Below the pieces are notes generated by a model. That model saw only the letters and a list, made by a program, of their open reading frames with translations, was not told the DNA's origin and did not search any database. Positions 24,120 to 38,666 of a stretch of 64,000 bases of DNA are shown here, one piece after another. The stretch spans positions 17,221,932 through 17,285,931 of the forward strand of contig NC_051098.1 in the NCBI RefSeq assembly GCF_901709675.1. The letters run 5' to 3'. This DNA comes from Syngnathus acus (Eukaryota > Chordata > Actinopteri > Syngnathiformes > Syngnathidae). A program made the position numbers and the translations under genes. Positions within the stretch are counted from its first letter, which is position 1. Each line of letters begins with the position of its first letter.

Positions 24120-25801
24120 CTGACGCCGTGATGTACTTTGAGGGCGCCGCTGTCGCGGCAAAAAACAAAACAAAACAAAAAACAGTTTTTGTCAATGAAG
24201 AATGTACAGCGATCAGGATGGGGCCGAGGAGGATTCGAGCAGCTATGCGACAATAGTGCAGTATTTCAAACTTCCTCGACACCAAATATTTTAGTTGTGA
24301 TTCATGGAAATACATTTAGTGGAACCCCAAAATTTGAACTTCGCGTAAACTCATTTACTAAGGTGAAGCGAGCCAATGATTTCATTCATTCATTCATCAT
24401 CTTATCCTCACCAGGTTGGCCCCGAAGCGGTCGCCAGCCAATGGCGGGGCACACGTCGACAAATGGCCATACACGCCCCTACTCGCGCCTATGCTCATTC
24501 GACGACTGCGCCCACGCCGAAGCGCAATTTATAAATAAGGTTTACTTCACCTGAAGAAATGTCCTTGCATGAAGTGAAAAGTTTCAGGTTGCGCTGTAAT
24601 TGTTGTTGCTTTTTCTTTCATGAATCAAAATGAAAATGTTAGATGGGGTGGAGCACCCACCCCACCCCCCACCACACACACACACACATTCATTCATTTG
24701 ATGTTTCTTTTTTTCCAGTGTGCAAAACTTCTCTATCAATACTCTCATTTCCTGCACATTGTGAATTTGTTTTTGTTCCAATGAGTTCACCTCCTCAGCT
24801 AAAGGGCTCCTTTTCTCGACACAAGCCAGCTTTAATGTATTTTCTATGACGAAACGATTATTATTTATGGGCGTGTTTGGAAATACTCTCTAACTCAGTG
24901 TGCAAAATAATTAAGCGGAGCACGAGGCTCCGTGCGACTGGTGAAACGGTTGGCAAACCAATGGGAGCGGAGCGCACTCTGCCTTTCCTCTGAGCGTCAA
25001 TTTCCCTACTCTCCTAAAGTTTGATTGCCATGATACTGTACATTTTCGAGAGGAGCTGCGTTTGGCTTGATGTAGCAGAGTTTGGCTTGCCAAATCAAAC
25101 TGACGTTTTGTACGAATGAGCAAGACAACTTTATACATAAAAGTCAAATAAATAAAAAAATTGGGCAGGCAGCAGCGATTCATATTTGTGCTCATCGAGC
25201 AAATGCAAGTTGAAATAAAACTGGCAACAATACAAGTGACTGGAAACATAGTTTAGAAATCACGTCAATGTTGACGTCGGACCATCAAGGCGACGTCCCA
25301 AGAGAAATGTCGTGAGGGATGTGCTCTCAAATGGAAGAAACGAGCAGTTGACTTTGATTATGTCCAAATGTGACACACATCATCATGAGGTTACTGCAGG
25401 TTAGGGATACTACAGCGAACCCGCCTAGAAGTACACGACAATTTGTGAAAGAAGAAGACGAAAAAAAACATGCGTACGTATTCGTATGTTACAAGATTTA
25501 TGGACAGATTTACTTCTTAATGCGAATAAAAGGTTCCCAGTTTACCGCGTCGTGGCTTCATGACATCTCACGTTTGTGGTTATGTTCCGACCAATCGAAA
25601 GCAGCCAGGTCAGTGACGGGGTAACACTATAGAATTAGGCCTTTTCTTTGAAATACTATATGTAGGTAATAGGAACTTTGTATCGTGAGCTGTGAGCCAC
25701 ACTCCAGAACAGTAGGTGGCGGTAATGCTCCATTAGGTTGCCGCAAAGAAGAAGAAAGAAGCAGCACAGCCAGGTCAGCGTTGTTTGGGGCGGAAGACAA
25801 A
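24120..25801. other. RNF169-SPCS2 spacer with a decayed interspersed repeat
   Basis: No gene supported. At about 24388-24500 a CATT run, a CCTCACCAGG stretch and GTCGCCAGCCAATGGCGGGG resemble a common teleost interspersed repeat that often ends in CATC/CATT tetranucleotides. A (CA)n run lies at about 24670-24690. The rest is AT-rich. Confidence 0.45.
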
Positions 25802-26839
25802 ATGGCAGCTGCGCGCAATGGAAAGAGTGGCCTCTTAGAGAAAGTGAGTTTGTGCGCTCATGTCTTGCATTTATTTTGTTTTCTTGATCGTGTCGTCCCG
25901 CCCAGAGCAAAATCGGATACAATGGTTGTTTGAGAGGCAGAGAAGTGCCACACGAGCTAACATGCTAACGCTGAATGAAGGCTCCTCGAATGACTTCTTT
26001 TGAACAGCGGCGGCCTTTTGGGTTTTTCTCTCCACGCTGTCATGGCAAAGTTGAACGTGTACTACTTCTTCTTCACGCTGTAATGGCAAAGTTGGAAGTG
26101 TACTACATCGCTCTAGAATAAAATCTAAGCGACGAGGGAAACTGCTGAAGACGTCAAAAAGGAAGGTTCAGAGCACCAGGCAAAAGATAGAGCCCTTTTG
26201 TCAAATGAACACTTTTTTTCTGATTAATCAGTTACAACAATTGATAGGCCTGAAATTGTCAATCTTGATTCGAGCCACTCAACAGGAAATATTATACAGT
26301 TTCTGTACCTCCGTTATGACATGACAGAGCATTTTCTTCAAAGTCAGTTTTTTACATAGAGATGGACATTAAAAAAATCCTATATCTGATTCATAAAAAA
26401 TGTTAACAGATTAGGACATTAAAAAAATCCTATAGCTGGTTCATTAAAAATGTTATCAACAGATTACTCATCAGTTGCTGCTAGGCGTGAACAATTTCAG
26501 GAGAAGATTAAATAGTCACGTATATTGTTTTGACAGATATTCCCATCGTGATTTGAGACCCCCCCACACACACACACTAAAATGCCCGAAAATGACACGA
26601 TACTATCAAAGAGATACGGGTGTAATGACGTCGAGGGGCTTTGTTTCAGTGGAGAATCGACGAAAAGCCAGTGAAGATCGACAAATGGGACGGTGCCGCG
26701 GTCAAGAACTCTCTGGATGATGCAGCTAAGCAGGTGGGTGTCTACTACCAATTGTCTACTTGGACCCAGGTCCAATGATGGAGCCCTGTATGTCATTCAA
26801 TGAGATACTTTCTGCAGCTCTCGAAATAGATCAGAAACC

Positions 26840-26903
<64 letters not shown>

Positions 26904-28011
26904 TTATATATTATATATTATACGGACAAAAAAAGCCAAAGTATCTTGTGGAAAAGTACCATTGGGAATAGCTACTTAAATAAGTGGAGTCAAAATGCGC
27001 TCTGCAAGAACCAAGATGGTTGGAAGGATAAATGACTAGCATCCAAACAGTAAATGCTATAAAACAAGTCTCATGCCGAGTGAAAAATGAGGCTAGCGTC
27101 CAACATGTTCTTGTCAAGAGAAGTTTGGGGTACGCTGAAATTGTGCCGGTCGCGTGCGCAGGTGCTGCTGGAGAAGTACGGCTACGAGGAGCACTTCGGT
27201 CTGGTGGACGGCCGTCTGGTCATCTGTACGGTCTCGTGCGTCTTTGCCATGGTGGCCCTGGTCTGGGACTACCTGCGCCCCTTCCCCGAGTCCAGACCCG
27301 TCCTGGCCTGCTGCGTGGTTTCATATCCTTCGCACTGTGATGTGTCGCCTTTTTTCACGTTAGGCAACTGCTCCATTTCACCTCATTTCTCAACTATGTT
27401 CATCTGTACCACAAGAATCGCGCGCAATGGCATCAGGTGGTTTTTCTCGTAGCTTTGGCTTAGGTGAGGGCGAGTGAAACCAAAGACGGGAAACGACACC
27501 CGGCTCTCGCCCTCTCGGTCAGCAAGCTACGGATGCGACATAAGCAAGATAGGAATCGCTCGCTCGTTCGGCCCCGGTGGAAACGTCGGGTCCAGTCGTG
27601 AACGTACTCCTTAACGGAGGCCCTCACCTACTTCATCATGATGGGGATCCTGACGCTGTACACGTCCTACAAGGAGAAGAACATTTTCCTGGTGGCCCTC
27701 CAGAAGGACCCGGCCGGGATGGATCCGGACCGCGTGTGGCAGCTGGCGTCCTCGCTCAAGCGGTAAGCGTACTCGGAGCACGTCGCCTTGGGGGCTGGGC
27801 TCACGGCTGTCCTCCCGCCGGCAGGTTCGATGACCAGTACACACTGCGAGTGGCCTTTACGGACGGCGAGCACAAGACGTGGTTGGAGAGCCACATGACC
27901 TCGTCGGTGGCGTCCTTCTTCGACGGCAACGGAACACTGGCCATGGACCGCTTTGAGAAGTGCGTGTCGGCGCTTCATGACGCGCTGGCCGCTGACAAGA
28001 AAAGCAAATAA
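25802..28011 (+). CDS. spcs2: Signal peptidase complex subunit 2
   Basis: Five exons: 25802-25843, 26650-26733, 27162 to 27314 or 27317, 27620-27762 and 27825-28011 (TAA 28009-28011). Length is 202 or 203 residues, somewhat shorter at the N-terminus than human. SPCS2 is the non-catalytic 25-kDa subunit of the ER signal peptidase. Evidence: [35 protein letters not shown], two closely spaced membrane segments (about 61-80 and 88-108) with a short loop, then the cytosolic [15 protein letters not shown] and the basic end ADKKSK. The donor of exon 3 is ambiguous by one codon (C or CV before ALTYF). The reading frame is intact. Confidence 0.95.
26845..26899. repeat. (TA)n microsatellite in SPCS2 intron 2
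   Basis: About 27 TA units, within the intron between 26733 and 27162. Confidence 0.95.
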
Positions 28012-28012
28012 A
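28007..28012 (+). terminator. SPCS2 polyadenylation signal overlapping the stop codon
   Basis: An AATAAA hexamer includes the TAA stop at 28009-28011 and is followed within 25 bp by a T/G-rich stretch. No other AATAAA is seen in the following 800 bp. Confidence 0.55.
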
Positions 28013-28139
28013 AGTGTCTACTTTGTGATCGATCAGTGACACTTCCCTCTCAGCCTTCCTGTTGTCATCCAAAGGAACGGTGAACCGATACATTTGGCAT
28101 CAGGTTGGCTGCAGGAGTTGCCAGAACAATGCTTTTTTA

Positions 28140-28860
28140 AAGCATGAGTCTGCCTAACGGAGTCCGAGCCGGGTTTCCTGTCGGGGTTTGCTCCCTTAGC
28201 CTTTTCGTTCCAGACGATACCCACAAGGCAGCAGGGGTGCTATTTCCCCCATAGCTGGGACAGTGGTTAGCGGGCGCCAGGGCAACCACACGCCGGTGGG
28301 CCTGTACGTCACACCTAGGGGCCCACTGTTGCTCCCCCGATCGATCCCCTGCAATTTGGCCTGGAGCCGTGAGGCACCCAGTTACCATGTGTGGCCACGA
28401 GGATGCATGCAGAAGTCTTGACGGTGGAGAGGCTATGTACCGGCTGAGGAGACTTACGCACTCGGCTCCTCTTTTCGCCCCCCGGAAACGGGGCTATCCG
28501 GCGGCAGTAGCTGAAAGCAGAAGGTAGCAAGCAGGAAGAAGCATGCAACATGCACTAACTACGAGCACTACTACTCCAACACCACTGCACTTCGCATCAC
28601 AACGCTGTAGTGGACTATGAGCAATGGTAGAGCAGCGCAGGCTCATCTCCAAGCTACTAACGAGCACATCTACGCTATGTGGTCCAAGGATGAGCCTGAT
28701 TGGTCTCCTGGGTCCTGTTGTTGTTCCATCTTCTTCCTTGGGGGATGGTGATGGAACAAGCATGCTTTTGCCATCCAGTGACCGACCGCTCACCCTCGGG
28801 AGTCCATTCATGGCCGAGCGAGACAACACGGCGGGCGCCGGTCAGCGGACGTAATGAAGC
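28140..28860. other. GC-rich repeat-like block of unknown class
   Basis: This 0.7-kb block is GC-rich, has sharp borders with AT-rich DNA and no long open frame. Its texture resembles the 5' region of a retroelement, but I recognise no coding domain, TIR or LTR, so the class stays open. Confidence 0.3.
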
Positions 28861-28885
28861 TTTCTAAAGTTTCAAATGCAGACGA

Positions 28886-29160
28886 GTTTTGCGAAGAAAG
28901 CTTCTAAAAACAACGCACGGTCTACGATTATTGGATTTATTGACGCTTTTGCCGTTTTAAAAGGAAAATGTCAAATTTGCAACCACATCTGGAGACGCCT
29001 TGAGTGGATGGTAGGAGATTGCCTCATTCAAAATAATGTCACAATCGCGATGCACTTTTTTCCACCATAAATAACGTGGTCCAATAAATGAACAATCCCA
29101 GACCGTACAGCCTAAATCAAATGTTCTAGACTCCTTTTTAGAAGTTTTCTTCGCAAAAAC
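28886..29160. mobile_element. 275-bp MITE-like element
   Basis: Inverted ends of about 25 bp: GTTTTGCGAAGAAAGCTTCT at 28886 and its inverse ending at 29160 (AAGTTTTCTTCGCAAAAAC), differing at one or two places. The inverted similarity continues weakly inwards. No coding capacity. No clear target duplication was found. Confidence 0.6.
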
Positions 29161-30047
29161 CGTGACGTAATCAAAGTGTTAGGACCCCAAACGGATCTGA
29201 ACACTCGAGGTCCACCGGCGGACTGTGTGGAAGAATTAGAGTTTTTAAAAAAAAAAAAAAAATGCAGGAAACTGCAACACGTCCATGTTACAATACCGCG
29301 ACAAAAATAAACGGGAGCGACGTGCATGAATACCTTGAAGCAATTAGCACAGCCTTAGTTATCAGACCATTAGAGGCGGCCGAGGAAGACCCTTTTGGGC
29401 AAAATTAGCTTCTTTGAGGCTAATTGGCTCATTTGAGGCTAATTAGCTTGCGCTAACAAGTTTCTCACAAGGAAGAGTTCCATTCCGGCGTTTCCATGAC
29501 GAGACCCTGGAGTTTAATTTGGTTCGGTCCGACCACCGGCAGGCAACCAGTCAGAGAGCTGCTCGCCCGCCGCATTCGGGACCCGCTCATCCCCACGGGA
29601 CCTTTGACATTGACCTATAAGGCCAAGTACGGCGCCACCAAGCCTTCTTGCGGCGGACAGACTGCAGGTAAGGGTCGGAGGCGACCGCTCACTTTGGCTC
29701 GATGGCTTCGTTTTTGCTAGTAGGTAGAAACGGCCAAAGACGTTTCTTGTTTTTCAGCTTCATAATTAAAAGGATGACCCAGAAGAGTTTGATTTATAGT
29801 CTGAAGAAAGTGCTGGAACGCTTTTTCCAGCAGCCGTGGATGGGAATGGCCAGCCCGGCTTAGCGGCTTGCTTTTTTTTTTTGCGGCTAGCGTTCTCCTT
29901 GGTTTTTGCCTGTGAGTTAGCACGATGCTCGTGAAAGCGGCTTGACCCCCGGCCTAAATCTTGCCATTTACAGACAGCTCTTTTTTGCGCTAGGCTCTCG
30001 AGGGACCGTTCGGGTTCCCGAGTAATCGCGACGTCGTCTACGACGAG
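29161..30047 (+). other. Upstream region of the olfactory receptor, possible 5' UTR exon
   Basis: A GC-rich patch at about 29490-29667 ends in a strong donor (CTGCAG then GTAAGG at 29668), and an acceptor-like TTTTTTGCGCTAG lies at about 29980-29993, 55 bp before the receptor ATG. Together they would make a spliced 5' leader, as fish and mammalian odorant receptor genes often have. No protein resemblance was found in the patch. Confidence 0.35.
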
Positions 30048-32516
30048 ATGTCAGCCGAGAACTCGTCGCACAGCACCTTTGTGTTCTGCGGGTTCCCCGC
30101 GCTGGACGAGCGGCGCTGGGTCCTGGCGCCACCGCTGGCCACCACCTCCGTCTTGGCGCTGCTCGGCAACGTACTTTTGGTTTATGTCATCGCCAGCGTG
30201 GAGCGTCTCCACAGCCCAATGTACCTGATAGTGGTGTATAGTAGATCCATCCGTGTGGCATCTAGCCATTGCACGTGTACAGTGAACCCCCATTACATCG
30301 TGCCTTCTTTCACGTTTGTGACCCGCTGGCGACAGGGTTTCTTTAAGCGTTTTTTCACAACATTTGGATATAATACAAATGTAGAGAATTGTTGTTGGGA
30401 ACTTGTGTAAAAGGGAACTATCGACAGAATACAATACAAGCTTGGCGATGGAATACAATACAAGCTTGGCGATGGAAAGGGATTCACTGTACCGCACCGA
30501 TGTACCATATATGCTGCTGTGCCTTGACTTACGATTCAACTTTCTCCCGGGACCGAGCTCGTGACGCAAATAACGCTACCTGTACGTCTGAAGACTTTGA
30601 GGAGATTTGGAAAGGAGCCCGGGATACGCCGACGGTGCGTGCCATTCAATTCATAGTCGAGGAATAGCAATCCAATCAAGGAGATGGATGAAACACTCCT
30701 CTTTGGTTCTCGAAGAACACAATGCACAACTGTGGAGGTAAGAGTGCAATCAATGGCAGGAACACATTTCAGTCAAAGACGTCTGCCTGCCTGTCTTTGT
30801 CAGGGCACTCCCTAAGCGACAGGGAGCGCTCACGCATATTTACATTGGGTGGCTAGTTCGGTGTCAGCGTCTCGGCCTTGTTTTCTTTGGCTCTCCCGTT
30901 CAAAAAATCCTTTTAGCCTTTTATCGGTAGCCGGTAGCTCGTAGCTGGCGAAACCTGTCAGACCCGTAAGTCAAAGCACCCCAGCAGCAGCAGGAGCAGC
31001 ATGCAGAAAACTACCGTGGAGCACAAAGCATGTAGCACGTGTACCCAGGTACCTGCTGATATGCGCCCTGTGCCTGGTGGACCTGCTAGCCGTGGCCGCC
31101 ATCATCCCCAGCACCCTGGTGGGTCTGCTGGTAGACGGGACCCGCGTGTCCCTGGCCGGCTGCCTGGCGCAGATGTTCGCCACCCACTTCCTGTCGTCGG
31201 TGGAGTCCACCCTGCTCATGGCTATGGCGCTGGACCGCTACGTGGCCGTGTGCCGCCCGCTGCGCTACAAGCAGCTGGTGGGTCGGCGAGCGCTGGTCAC
31301 GCTGACGCTCTTCACCTTGGCCCGGAGCGGCGCCGTCATGGCCACCCTGGTGGGCCTGGCCGGCTCACTGCGCTTCTGCGCTTCTGACGTGATCCGCCAC
31401 TGCTACTGCGACCACATGGCGCTGGTCAGCCTGGCGTGCGGCGACACCGGGCGCAGCGCTGCCGCCGGCGTGGCTGTCATCGTCTGCTTCGTGGGCGTGG
31501 ACATCCCGCTCATCATCTTCTCCTACTCCAAGGTTTCCACGCTCTCCGTTTCAGAACGACGCTTGCCGTCATACTTGCGGATGGCAGAATGCGAGCACGG
31601 TCGGATCGTCGATTGGCCCGACACCAAACACGACTGCCGGCCAGACGGCTCAAGTCGTCACTGAAGCCTGTTTTTCCTCAAAGGCTTTGCCTTACTCACT
31701 TTTGCCAGCCAGAAAGTATCCGTGGCGTCGTGGTGAAATGTTTACTTGACAGGTCTATCTCACTGGTCCGGAGACTTGTCAGCCACCCGATGCCGAGGTG
31801 AGGCGAATCTCTGCTACGTAGTCTCCTGGATGATTAGGTCGCCAGTGAGTTGAGTCGATTCTCAAAGGTTCTGTTTTTCCTTTTGGCTGCGCTCTGAGAC
31901 ATCGCGGCCTTTAATTCTCGCGGCCTTTAATCCTGCTCGCAACTTAGGGAATCGTCCCCGCAAGGTCTCTGCGTCTTTGCCGGAGACATGGCAGTGCCGC
32001 TTTCGTACTTTGTCGCAGAGTCTATACGACATCACAAAAAGGCGGCGGCAGCGGCGCCTCTCCGACTAAAGGTTTAGTCTTGCAAGACGTCGCCCTGGCA
32101 AGAGCGCAAACGGGGGCTCGGTCTCCACCGGTGAGATGGGCCCGTGAGCAATATTGCAATATCTCATCACTTGGTTGCTGACTCAGATCCTCGTCGCCGC
32201 GGTGCGGGCGGCGGCCCCCGGGGACGAGCGTCGTAAGGCCTTCCACACGTGCGGCACACACCTGATGGTGATGACGGTGTTCTACCTGGTCGGAAGCATC
32301 ACCTTCCTGTCGCACAACCTCGGTCTTGCCATCCCCACCGACGCCAACAGCGCCATGGGGCTCCTGTACATCTTGACCCCGGCCGCCGCCAACCCCGTCA
32401 TCTACGGGGTCCGCACCGCCGAGATCAGGAACGGCGTCTGCAGCCTTCTTGGCTTCAGGGACACCACCAAGGCCAAGACCAAGGGCAAGGTCTCGCCCGC
32501 CAACGGCGCCCTGTAG
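30048..32516 (+). CDS. Odorant receptor (GPCR) split by two introns
   Basis: Exons 30048-30220, 31049-31532 and 32187-32516 join in phase to 328 residues. Landmarks of a seven-helix odorant receptor are all present: LLGNVLL in TM1, HSPMYLL at the TM2 start, a cysteine in SLAGCLAQMF at TM3, MALDRYVAVCRPLRY after TM3, the SY of TM5, KAFHTCGTHL at TM6 and NPVIYGVRTAEIRN after TM7. NPVIYGVR and the TM6 stretch look like the class I (fish-type) side. Odorant receptors usually have one coding exon; here intron 1 cuts the PMY motif and intron 2 lies before TM6. The neighbour SPCS2 lies near OR2AT4 in human, so it may be the positional counterpart. It could be a pseudogene if the splices are not used; no stop or frameshift is seen in the model. 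Confidence 0.85.
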
Positions 32517-33836
32517 ATGTCAAGACGCTCAACTGCTTTAACAATGAAAATACTTGTTTTATTTCATTCTTTATAAATCCCACTTTTGTCTTTTCAGTGA
32601 AAGCAAAACGTGTGGCTTTGTGGCGCTGCTGAGTGAAACAATCAAAGCAACCGAGAAGTGTGCTCAACAGAGAGCTCGTTTGGAGTTTATGTTCCTCACG
32701 CAGTCCTCAAATGTCCAGACTCGGGTTCTTCCGTAATCTACACAGAACAAAAAGTACTGTATAGTGACAGACGCTCTGAGAATTATCACCATCATGAATG
32801 TTTTTCACCGAGTCGTCTTCTGGAATGTTCTAAACGGAACATTTTTAAAAAGAGCGTTCTTCACACAATGTTCCTCGTCGGCTGCTCTCTATAGACCGCC
32901 GCTCGAGGAAGCGTCTTCACGGAAAGGCGATTGTTTCCATTCGACGATACGAGTACTTTACTCGTCGATTCTGGCGAAGGAGCCGGGCAATGTGGGTCGG
33001 GCGTCCCAAAAGTGCAAAGAAGTCCTGGTGGTGCCAGACCATCTGATGTGGACTTACTTTGCTTGTGAGTTTGGGTGCGCAGGGGGTGCTTCATGCAACC
33101 AGGAAGGCTCCTGCAGAGAGGACACACCTGCGTTAAGATCGCTCGGCTATGGCGTGCATAGACTTAGCGTGAACGTCATTGTCATGTCAACTAACAGAGG
33201 CAGAAAAGGTCTACTAGTTCTCCTCCAGACCTGCAGGGGGCAGAGCGAAACAGCCACATCGCAATTAGCCAAACTTCCTGTCAGGTGTCAGGGGCGGCCA
33301 TAATTGCCTACAGACCGGTATAAAAGCCGGGGAACAAAGGAGTGAATGGCTCACAGTGGAAGAAAGTAAAGAAAAGAAAAGAAACTCTCAGAAAGCCCTC
33401 AGTTTCTGGTCACACGCAATTAGTAGGAAATGGACTTGGATGCTTTGTTTAAAATGTTTGAATTGTTTGCTTTGGGGTACATACAGGCTGTTTGTCTGAA
33501 ATTGATTGAACTCAAAATAATGCAACGTTTCTTTGTTTATCAACCTGACTAATCAACCTCCCAAGTAGTTGTGCGATAAGCTGCAAAAAGAAAGAAAAAA
33601 GACGAAGTCCGAATTGTTCTTGCGTTCAAAGGACCCAGGCCCTTTTTCAAGTTGGGGCAAAGAACTGGGGAAAACTAACAACTTGACAGTTGAGAAACAA
33701 CTTGAGAGTTAAGCAAAACTTGACAATCATCGTCAGCATGAAAATGTGCTCGTAGTTGAGCCACCGCACCTGCAGGGGGCAGTGTTGCTGCAAAGTGCCT
33801 CATCTGTATGGTTAAGTTAGGATGCCGTGTTGACCA
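32517..33836. other. Receptor 3' region, no gene seen
   Basis: No supported coding region. It includes two CTCF-like cores with GCAGGGGGCAG (about 33230 and 33770). The remainder is AT-rich unique-looking sequence. Confidence 0.4.
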
Positions 33837-33879
33837 ATAGAGGCTTTGCAGCTGACGTCATCAAGCTACCCACATTAGC

Positions 33880-34122
33880 TTGGCGGCCATCTTGGCGGTC
33901 AACTTTTCAGTGCCGGTCAACGACTCACACACGCTTTCTTGTTATATCTGCTGTGCTGTTGGATGTAGCAATAGACGAGGCGATAAACCAAATCTTAGCT
34001 TCTATAGATTTCCGGCGAACATGAAAAAACGTGATAAATGGATCGCGGATATTCGTCGTGAACGATGGAAACCTACGATTTACACAAGGATATGCAATGA
34101 GGACTTCATATCAGGTATGTAA
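33880..34122 (+). pseudogene. THAP-finger exon of a transposon protein
   Basis: An open frame from ATG 33880 includes CCAVGCSNRRGD, SFYRFPANMKKRDKW and RICNEDFISG, the order and spacing of a THAP zinc finger (C-x4-C, tryptophan, C-x2-H). The last ligand position reads aspartate instead of histidine, so zinc binding is doubtful. A donor site (TCAG then GTATGT) directly follows at 34116, as expected for a first exon. No downstream transposase exon is present on this strand. Confidence 0.65.
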
Positions 34123-34478
34123 ACAAACTATTCACCCCTGATTTGTTTCACAAAATGTGAAATAATACAATATGGGATGATACAAATATGATTGTTGAAA
34201 ATGCTGGGTGCATTTTTAGAAAGGCAGCAAGAGCAGCAAGGCAGGGAATGGGATGATTTCTTCAGTTCACCCCCCCGTTTTTATTTTGTGTTTATTTTTT
34301 CATGATGCTTGAAAACGTTATCAATGTAAATATTGAATTATATTTATTGGTTAAGTTTTCAAGCCAATCAGATGTGGCATCATGCAAAAATAAACAAATA
34401 ATAAAAATGGTAGCAACTTGAACTGACAGGTACAGTATCTGAATGATTTCACTCTATTCAGTTTTTTAATATGTCAAG

Positions 34479-34697
34479 TTATGAAATGCCATTACAAAAC
34501 AAATCGACGAGGTAATTATAAATATCTGGATATGAGCGTTCAGGCAGGTCGGCTGTTGCAAAATGCTCGGGCGATTTTAGCATGCTTCTCGGTAAAAGGT
34601 ACGGATCCGTTGTGCCAACAAGGTTCAACTTCTCTCTGTGACGTTTCTTGGAGTCTTCATCCAAATGCCTAACTTCGTTGGATAGCAAATCAGCCAT
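34479..34697 (-). pseudogene. Fragment of a mobile-element protein, antisense to the THAP exon
   Basis: A 72-residue frame contains DPYLLPRSMLKSP and RSYPDIYNYLV. The pattern DPY-x-P then YPDI-x-NYLV recalls proteins found in many fish and invertebrate mobile elements, some with a YqaJ-type nuclease; this link is from memory. It is short, lacks any catalytic domain and is probably a remnant. Confidence 0.4.
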
Positions 34698-34840
34698 AAT
34701 TCGGAAGAAATCGGTGAAAACGTAGCGCAGAAATCAGACAATCCATACAAACACGTAGGAACGAGCTGACTAGTTGACCGCCAAGATGGCGGCATAACAC
34801 AAAATCACGTGATAAAACCACGTGACTGCAAAGCCTCTAT

Positions 34841-35290
34841 ACATCGGAAGGTAAGGCGTAAAGGTTATTTTAAAAGGTATAACGATTAAAACAGAGTGTA
34901 TCAGAGTAATAAGAAAGACAATGCAACAGTATAAGTACCTGAAGCAAACTCAGAAATCAAAAAGTAAACTAATTAGTAAGCTATTGCTCCAATGAATTAA
35001 TATAGTTTTGCATGCAAGATTGTCAAAACATAAAAATAATACGAATAATAGATCTGATGAGAACATTGGCATGTTTTAAATATGAAAAAAGACCTATAAT
35101 CGATTTGAATCCTTAGAGTAATAATTCATGACATTAGCTACAATATCAAAAACAAAATGCTACTCACCGGCGCGGGACGACGCTGATCACTGCCACGCCC
35201 TCCTCAGCCCGGGCACCAGCGGCAAACCGAAAGATAAAAACGGGGAGGGGCTGTGGAATATTGGCTTCGACAGACAGTTGCTTCCTTTTG
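34841..35290. other. Downstream region of the LRFN gene
   Basis: AT-rich to about 35155 and then GC-rich. On the minus strand this is the 3' UTR and downstream flank of the LRFN gene. No separate coding region is supported. Confidence 0.4.

Positions 35291-38666
<3,376 letters not shown>

Larger units (their letters stand above)
33837..34840. mobile_element. 1.0-kb THAP-bearing DNA transposon (P-type-like)
   Basis: Inverted ends ATAGAGGCTTTGCAG (33837-33851) and CTGCAAAGCCTCTAT (34826-34840). A second, subterminal inverted pair has GGCCATCTTGGCGGTCAAC near 33884-33902 and GTTGACCGCCAAGATGGC at 34774. Between them lie a THAP exon (+) and a second element-type coding fragment (-). THAP fingers are typical of P-element transposases. 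No 8-bp target duplication could be found at the ends. Confidence 0.6.

Noticed and set aside
29496-29720. A coding first exon for the odorant receptor
   Set aside because: The receptor has its own good start at 30048; this patch is better explained as untranslated leader, if it is transcribed at all.
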